NCBI RefSeq assembly: GCF_020382885.2
Contig: NC_058507.1
Span: 243,501 to 307,500 of the forward strand
Length of the DNA stretch: 64,000 bases
Source: Scatophagus argus
Taxonomy: Eukaryota > Chordata > Actinopteri > Scatophagidae
Reading direction: 5' to 3'
Part shown: positions 57,106 to 64,000 of the stretch, piece after piece
How positions within the stretch are numbered: the first letter of the stretch is position 1
Layout: every line of letters begins with the position of its first letter
The notes under the pieces: generated by a model
Seen by the model: only the letters and a program-made list of their open reading frames with translations
The model's database searches: none
Told to the model about the DNA's origin: nothing
Made by a program: the position numbers and the translations under genes

Positions 57106-57956
57106 ATCAGCAGGACTGTCCTGGACCAGAGCCAGATCTGCAGGGTGCCTTACCCGTGGTGCACTGCTAGTGTACCTGAACCAGTCCTAATGGAAAGACA
57201 GAATGTGCTTTGGACGGAACGATGATACACGCATGAGATGGAAGTAACGCTTGTCTACACTAACATTTAAACCAACCTCAAGTCTCTATAGCCTGGGAGA
57301 CACCGCCAGACCAGCCATCCATCTTTGTATAAGCATGTGTGAGAGTGCTCCCCATAAGAAAACAGCTTTTCTTGATTTACTCTGTCCTTCATATCCTGTC
57401 TGCTCAGAAGTATTTGGTTAGGAGGTCCACTTCAAACACACCAGTCGAGTGCATCTGAAACATACAGCCTTGTGACTTCAGGGGCAGAAATTATGTGACC
57501 TGTGGAGGTTTATCACCTCTGTTGTCTTTTCCTGTCCTTCAGTATGACTTTTAAATACTAAAAAGGGAACAAGGAGGAATCTTTGTTTTCAGTAACCTCG
57601 CAAATTATATAAACTGCTTGATAGTTGACAAACATATCAACTTCCTGTTCCTAAAATGGCCTGCATGTGGATCATGTTGGGGTTTTGGTTTTCACATGCA
57701 CTTCAGGTGCACACATTTAACAATATTTGGAAGCGGCAAATCGTGTGAACTCACAAGTCCCTATTTTCAAATCCAGTTCATTATATCAAACAACTCAACA
57801 TGGTGGTACAATCACTAAACACACATGCTGTCATTTAAAAACATTTATAAATTGTCCTAATGTTATATTCAATGGTTATATCTGGTTCTCAGTATCAGCC
57901 AATGAAATAAGACTTCCTGCATTCAGGACCAACGCAGCCTTTGATGCTTTTAGGTG

Positions 57957-58038
57957 GTCAAACGAAATTTCAATTTTCTGTGCTAACCCCTGTTACATAG
58001 ATTTTTGACAAAAGTACACTTTCACTTTGACTTTGACT
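57957..58038 (-). repeat. Dispersed repeat copy B (partner at 4240-4314)
   Basis: On the - strand it reads GTCAAAGTCAAAGTGAAAGT, TTTTGTCAAAAATCTATGTA and ACAGGGGTTAGCACAG, ending AAATTTCGTTTGAC, matching 4240-4314. It lies in the dact1 3' UTR. Confidence 0.7.
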
Positions 58039-58594
58039 TTTAGGAAACTTCTGTTTGTCAGGAGTTGAAGGCTTTATTTGGATTCAGCCAATCACATTGG
58101 TCTCTCCTTCATTTTCCCCTCTCTTTCATGGTTCATGACGTGCTTTGGCTGACTTGAACCAGCTGTTAGTAAGACCCAAGAGGAAATTTAGTTCTCTCAG
58201 TTCTCAACGAAACAATTTGTATGGTGTGTAGTGCATCCTTGTCCACAGCGTTGTATTTGTTGTGAATTAGTTGCCACACTTCCTGCGTCCTCGTCCCCCA
58301 CGTCCCTCCAGCCACTCTGTATGCGCCTGTGAGGTCTGATTACTAACCAGGTATTGTGGGTAATGCCCCCCACTTTAATACCTTTAATGTTTCGGTTGTT
58401 TCGGTTGCTCAATGGGGCACATGGAGAAGTTCAGGTCCCACCTCCGCACAACTGACCAATCACTGTGTAAAGTTGAACTCTGCCTTTGGAAAGTGTATTT
58501 CTAAGCTGTCAGACACTCCATCAAGTGTTTTGTTTGAAGCACAATGAGACTGTCATTGATTCTACTGGACCACATTTTCTGATCTCTGCTAGCA

Positions 58595-58740
58595 GTGTTG
58601 CTTTAAAGGCGTTCTTCAGAGAGTAATTTAGCAAGTTCTTCAGATGGTTCTCCTAATGTCTTTTAAGACTTCCCTTAATGACTCCATGGGGTTCTTTAGA
58701 AGGTTGTCCAGAAGGTTCTTCGAATGTTCCTAAATTGAGT
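58595..58740. repeat. Degenerate GGTTCTTCAGA-type tandem repeat
   Basis: Words such as GTTCTTCAGA, GGTTCTTTAGAA and GGTTGTCCAGAAGGTTCTT recur with a spacing of about 20 bases. They resemble, but are not identical to, the 21-base units at 24243-24305. Confidence 0.45.
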
Positions 58741-59433
58741 TTAGGGATTAGGTCGCATCTTGTATCTTGCTGCAGTGATCTTGTTATTTCTTGCACTTTG
58801 AGACATTGAGGCAAACTGTCAGTAGCCAGGATGGACGTTGTAACGCTGTTAGCCTTTTACTTGTATGTAGTCTTGTTTTGTATTTATTATCATATAAACT
58901 TTGTAGCCCGGTAGGGCACCAACACTGCATGCCAAACGTCTGGATATGCTTCTCTTTTTATTGGACAGCCCTGATTCAAGTTATTTGATGAAAGTTATTT
59001 AAAACTTAATATATTTGCTTGGTACATATTGGATAGCGTATATGGTACTGGCTATTTTATATAACATTTATACACGACATCTGATGTGTCTTTTTTAACA
59101 CTTTGTTTAACACTTGTTGTCATAATAGTGTATTTATACAACATTTAGATGCTTGGGTGAAAACCAGACCAACATTTGTTTTGTTTCTAGAGGTTTTTAT
59201 CATCACGGATGAAAACCTCCACCTCCTGTTTTGGTCATTATACTGCTTTCAAATTAGTGGAATAATGACCTGTCTCTGCACATGATTACACACTTGAGAT
59301 AATTAAAATCAAATTCTTTTTTTTTCTTACTTAAACAAAATGGATGCCATTGAGAGACATGGAGATTTCTGTGTTTTTTCAAGATTGTTTGTGTCAGTGT
59401 TGCTGGTCCTGTATCACATCTGTTACGATGTGA

Positions 59434-59439
59434 AATAAA
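59434..59439 (+). terminator. dact1: Probable dact1 poly(A) signal
   Basis: AATAAA about 2.3 kb after the stop codon, in the setting GTGAAATAAAGTCACTG. Confidence 0.5.
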
Positions 59440-59589
59440 GTCACTGTAATGCTGTTGAAACTTCAACTTTAGCTCATCTGGATAGCTAAAAAAACCAAAC
59501 ACCAAACAAATGTGGTCTGGTTTCAGCTGTTACAGCCAAATGTCGTTTCATCTGCAGATTACCAGAGAGTTCAGTTCTAACTTTACTTT

Positions 59590-60003
59590 TCTTAGTTGAA
59601 GGAACAGTCCAACATTGGTGTAAATCTTCTCAGATGAGACTCATGAGATGTTTTAGATGGATATCAGTTTCATCTCTGTGTGGTCAGTGCAGCAGTAGGT
59701 ACAGGATGTGTTCATTTCAATTTAATTGAGCAGGTCTAGACCAAACTCTTTAACTTAATTTGTGGTACAGAGAGACCCATCAAAACCCCTGTGCTAGCTT
59801 AGCACAGCAAAGCAAAGCAAGAGGGAACTGCTAGCAAGTGTGCCCGCAAAACTGCTGCAACAGCCTATATTTTATCAAATACTTATCATATAGCATAATC
59901 TACCTTAAGATCAGCTAGCTAAGAACTGCTAGCATATGAAATGTTATGGTAGGTGTGCCTAGCTTAGCACAAAGACTGGTAGCAGGGGAAACTGTGAACA
60001 TAG
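59590..60003 (+). repeat. Decayed teleost dispersed repeat
   Basis: GGAACAGTCCAACATTGGTG, GATGAGACTCATGAGATG, then GCTAGCTTAGCACAG and AAAGACTGGTAGCAGGGGAA appear in the order of a very common fish repeat related to 15113-15173, with an internal insertion. Confidence 0.5.
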
Positions 60004-62851
60004 CTCCATCAAAAGAGGAAAATCTGCTCAGTGAGTGTTGGGTGTTGTATCTTGTTTGTTCAGCAGGTGTAAAAATAGGAATTTAAAAATGAGTCATTGT
60101 GGTTTTAGCAGCACTTAACAGTGAAGCTATTTGTGTATTTAGTTTTTTCTTGAGGTTACAAGCAAACTCAAAAGTTTGTTGATCAGCCTTCAGAGCCATA
60201 AAATTGGCATTGGAAGTTTATCTGAATGTCTTCAAATAATCAGAACAGGACAGGTAAAATTAACATTCTGGTTCTGATAGCTAGGTTACTTGCTCCTGTT
60301 GCTGATGATGATCCTTGACAGTCCTCACCCTATTTTGTGACCAAATGGCTAAACATGCAGATTTTCAAGCATTAGTTAGCAGCTAGCTAGTTACCTCTTC
60401 TTCTGATCTGTGTGCTACACTAGGCTAAACACGTACTGATCAAATGGATTCTGCTGAAATTCACTCTTCCGACTTCTGTTATTCATTTAAATCATGCGTC
60501 TGCCGATGCCAAGACTTTATCAGAGTTTGATGCAGGCAGAAATTAGTTTGCGTCAGTGTTTAACATCCAAAACCCTTCAACCCAAAGTGAAACTGCTTTC
60601 CTCTTGACGTTTTGCTTCATATTGATTGGATGGTACAGATTTTACTCTTGTAAATGATCATATATGCAACTGTAAATGTTACTGACGTGTGTGTATATAT
60701 AATTTTTGTGAATGCTGGTGCTTAACCTTTTTACACTTCATTAAATGTGGACTTTGACATGAGTGTTTTTTTGTTCTGGGTTCATCTGTTTCCTCTGACC
60801 TCAGATCCTGAATCTTGACAGCCGGGAGCTCTGAGGGTTTTGTCCCAGTTGGCATCCAGTAATAACCCGTCTCCCTGCTGCTCAGCCCAATCACAAGATA
60901 TTTACACTGTGTTTGTATGTTAAGCTGCTGCACACACTCCTGACTGTGACCTTCGTAGGAAATCTTTTCATCTGCATATTTCTCACAGCTCTCTGCCAGT
61001 CTCTGCTCTCAATCCAAATTATTTATCCAGACCAGTAGTCTGGCTGAACCTGTCTGAGAGTCTGCAGTCCTACCAGCAGCCCTGTGAGGCTGGACTGTAG
61101 CATGCTAACATGCTAATGTTTACTGTCTTAGTTTTCATTTGGTTTGGTGTTTAAACTGCTCGGTTAATTAAGCTGACCAAGAGAACATTGAGTATGAGGC
61201 AGGACAAAATGACAGAAGTCCACCACACGTCGGTTTAGCTGCAGGGATCTCAAACTCATCACGTCTGTGTTTTCTGACTGCATTTGACTTTGTTTCTTCA
61301 TGTTCCAGTTCAGTCCTTCGGATGTTGTCATCTCATTGCATCTTGTTGTGTCTCGTTGTCTCAAGGTGTTTCAATCCGTCTCTTGTCTTATTGTCTCTCA
61401 TTGTACCGCGTTGTGTCTCTGCTGTCTGCTTCGGTGGTAAATGTGGAGAGTTTTAACGTATTTTATGGTTCACTTTGTCTTGGGGCAGACGACTGTTGAC
61501 TGTAATTATCGTGACCACAAATCATCATGTTGATGTTGAGACGGTTCAGAGCGAGTTCAGCCCATCACACACTTGCTGATCCCCGACCTGTTATGGAGTG
61601 GTGACTTTGGTTTTCAAGTGAAAGTGGAAGACTTAAATCTGCAGTGATCTGATTCATCTGACTTTGGATTTCACCTGATGTGAGACGCAAACATCTGTGT
61701 TGACCTGCAGTACACAACAGCGTTGACACGGAGACCAGCGAAGAACAGGAGTAGACCAGAGAACCAGCTCAGCGTGTTTTCGTCTGTGCAGTCTGTTGGT
61801 CTGTCTGCAGGTCATTTCTGTGCACGTTACCATAATGAATGTAAAGTAACTGACGACAAGGTGGTCTTTGTGTTCTCTACAGGGACCTGCTGACGCTGTG
61901 GGTGTGTGAGTGTGTGCAGTCTCCACACTAACACACTGCTCAGCCTCCTCATCCATTTCACTGCAGCGCTCTATAAAAATGCTGCTGCAGTCCAGCATCC
62001 ACAGACTGCACCGATACACAACCACGTTTTCCGCTGCCGGGACTATTTCTTGATGAACAACTGTGGATCCATCCATTCAGCCCGTCTGTCTTTGGGCTGC
62101 CTGACAACCTGACTATGATGACGAGACTGCAGGAAGCCAGCGTGTCTGCTGTGGTGCTGCTCCACAGTCTGACCTCATACAGCATTCACACAGCAGTGTT
62201 TAACACACACACTCTGATTCGTCTTTATGTTTACATTAGCTAATCAGCAGTGAACACAAAGTGCAGCCGAGGCTGAGCGTCATCGGTCCTGCAGGTGTCA
62301 TGTGAACATGTTGACCTGATGGTAGCGCTAAGATGAAAAGTCAGAGGATCACCAGAGTTCATCCTGAGGGGAACATGAACGTCAAACCACATCTCATCCA
62401 ACATGTTGAGATTTTTGAGTGAACTTAGTGGACTGAATGACAGATATCGATTGTGATGGTGAGTTCAAGTGAAAACGGTTCCAAATGTGAGTGAGGTGCT
62501 GGTAGCAAACCTTCAGATGTTGTCGTGCTTGAACGAGGAAACCAAACGGAACCAGTGGTGTGTCAAAAGGCTTCGTGTTTTCAGTGAACAGACATCTCTT
62601 TAAGAGGGAGAGAGGGGCCGTTCGCTCAGACACAGACTCTTCTGTTTTCCTGACGTCCCTGAACACAGCGCTTCTGCTCTGAAATGTTATTTTTCTTTTT
62701 TCAGCTTTTCCATTTAGGCTGCAGGTTTGACTACACGCCAGACCGACTCTGCAAACACACACACACACACAGGATCAGGCTGTCAGCTTGCAGGGAACAG
62801 AGGAATAAATCACTGCAGTGTTACACACAGGAAATCCTTGAAAGTGCCCTT

Positions 62852-62887
<36 letters not shown>

Positions 62888-62957
62888 CAGCCATTTGTTC
62901 GCCTCCTTCAACACCTTCAGATAGTAAATCCCTGCTGCCTTTCACACTCAGCTGCAG

Positions 62958-63018
<61 letters not shown>

Positions 63019-63440
63019 AACAGGTTTCCAGCAAACACACTGAGGCTGAAGTGAGAACACAGGAGACGTGATCTCATTTAAATATGGAGAAAAGTGGTCA
63101 CATTATCAGGTCTCAGCCCATTTCCTGACCGCCACATAGCTGACCAATCACAGAGCGGGGTGAGTGTGATGTCAAAGTGTTTGAGAAGCCTTTAGTTTCT
63201 AATTCCAGCTGTTTCTACTTTGTTAGTGACCACATCCTGCAGATTTTTCACAATAAAAGCCTCCCAGGACAAATTTAGTGATAAAGCAGCAGGATTTAAT
63301 CAGCTAGTTTAATCATTTAACAAGTGTCACCGAGGTGAGAGTATGACATGACATGAATCTCATCTGAATCTCATTTGACATTACTTTATAAAAGAAGCAC
63401 TTCAGCTGGATTTAGTTTCTGCACTGACAGAGTTTTCCTG
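60004..63440. other. Gene-poor region downstream of dact1
   Basis: No credible exon or gene was found. CA tracts lie at about 62755-62770 and 62854-62886, and a (TG)n tract of about 50 bases at 62963-63014. Confidence 0.5.
62963..63014. repeat. (TG)n microsatellite
   Basis: About 26 uninterrupted TG units. Confidence 0.95.
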
Positions 63441-63447
63441 TAGGCGG

Positions 63448-63870
63448 TCAGAATAACTGTTCTGGAATCAGATTTCCTTCAAACACAAAACTATGTTTCT
63501 GAACCAAGGACAGCTTGGGTTTAATGGATAGAGAAACCTCATCCAAAATCCCACTGATTATTAAATCAGTGGTTATTAAATCCCCTAAAATAAATCTTTT
63601 TTTCCATTTTACTAAACTGCCTGTGCTTTGACAGTGTTTGACCTCAAGCAACTTATCAACAAATGCTGTTGTCTTCACAATGAGTAAAAATACATCAGAA
63701 AACTTCCAGTATACAGTGAATAATAGAGGTTCAAGAACAGAGCCTTGTGGGACTCCTTTACTGAGCGCCAGAGTTCTTGTTTTGAAACAACAAGAAGTCA
63801 TTTCCTGAGCTAAACCTGACGGATCATCAGGGGGTTCATCCAGCCTGAAAATGATCATTTTTCTCTAAAG
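63448..63870 (-). mobile_element. Decayed LINE reverse transcriptase fragment
   Basis: A - strand frame includes LSKGVPQGSVLEPLLFTVY, the conserved block 4 of non-LTR reverse transcriptases (GVPQGSVLGPLLF), with Glu in place of the usual Gly. Sequence downstream no longer reads as a clear reverse transcriptase, so the copy is degenerate. It may extend beyond the right window edge. Confidence 0.7.
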
Positions 63871-64000
63871 TATAATAAAAGCTGTCACCAGGACGCCTTT
63901 AAATAAGTACAAGTAACTCAAATTTGTTCTTGAGTTTATGTAATTTTTTGTCTCTGCTTCAAAGTGAGGACTTTGTGACGATGATCAAGGAGGCTTTGAA

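Larger units (their letters stand above)
57106..59445 (+). other. dact1: dact1 3' UTR
   Basis: No gene is seen. It includes a repeat copy at 57957-58038 and a GGTTCTT-type degenerate repeat at 58595-58740, and probably ends after AATAAA at 59434-59439. Confidence 0.55.

Noticed and set aside
1..64000. CRISPR arrays, operons, prophage or other bacterial systems
   Set aside because: The window is clearly vertebrate nuclear DNA with spliced genes; no such structures are present.

Overview
This is a piece of a ray-finned fish nuclear genome, most likely a teleost with a compact genome. The evidence is spliced vertebrate genes with consensus GT/AG introns that are mostly a few hundred bases long, abundant (CA/TG)n tracts, and several dispersed repeats typical of teleosts. 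These include tRNA-derived SINEs, L2/Rex-like LINE fragments, and tails ending in the 'TTTATTGATCCC' type motif. I cannot name the species from the sequence alone.

Layout, left to right: (1) the last two coding exons of psma3 (proteasome alpha-7) at 327-521, + strand; (2) arid4a, + strand, 24 coding exons from 3093 to 13471, behind a promoter rich in CCAAT boxes; (3) timm9, - strand, three coding exons from 18556 down to 17150; (4) talpid3 (KIAA0586), + strand, 29 coding exons from 20732 to 42607, head-to-head with timm9; (5) irf2bpl, + strand, a single-exon gene at 27276-29285 lying wholly inside talpid3 intron 9; (6) a repeat-rich spacer with a 5'-truncated LINE and a SINE; (7) dact1, + strand, four coding exons from 47938 to 57105 with a long 3' UTR; (8) a gene-poor tail ending in a decayed LINE reverse transcriptase fragment on the - strand. 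I joined the exons by hand. All phases agree, and arid4a (1435 aa), timm9 (89 aa), talpid3 (1437 or 1451 aa) and dact1 (889 aa) are open from start to stop.

The order PSMA3-ARID4A-TIMM9-KIAA0586-DACT1 is, from memory, that of human 14q23.1. The block is therefore an old vertebrate linkage group rather than an operon-like system. The proteins work in different places: the proteasome, RB/SIN3 chromatin repression, mitochondrial import, the centriole and cilium (Hedgehog signalling), transcription and ubiquitin signalling, and Wnt/Dishevelled signalling. The exception to conserved order is irf2bpl, which in human lies far away on 14q24.3 and here sits in an intron of talpid3.

I found no novel multi-gene system. 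The most interesting points are the nested irf2bpl; dinucleotide tracts that replace or abut splice signals at very short talpid3 exons; a near-match RFX X-box and an ETS site upstream of talpid3; the CCAAT array upstream of arid4a; low-complexity expansions (poly-Glu in arid4a, Gln/Ser-rich in talpid3, poly-His in dact1); perfect hairpins; and a few dispersed repeats present as inverted pairs that I cannot classify.
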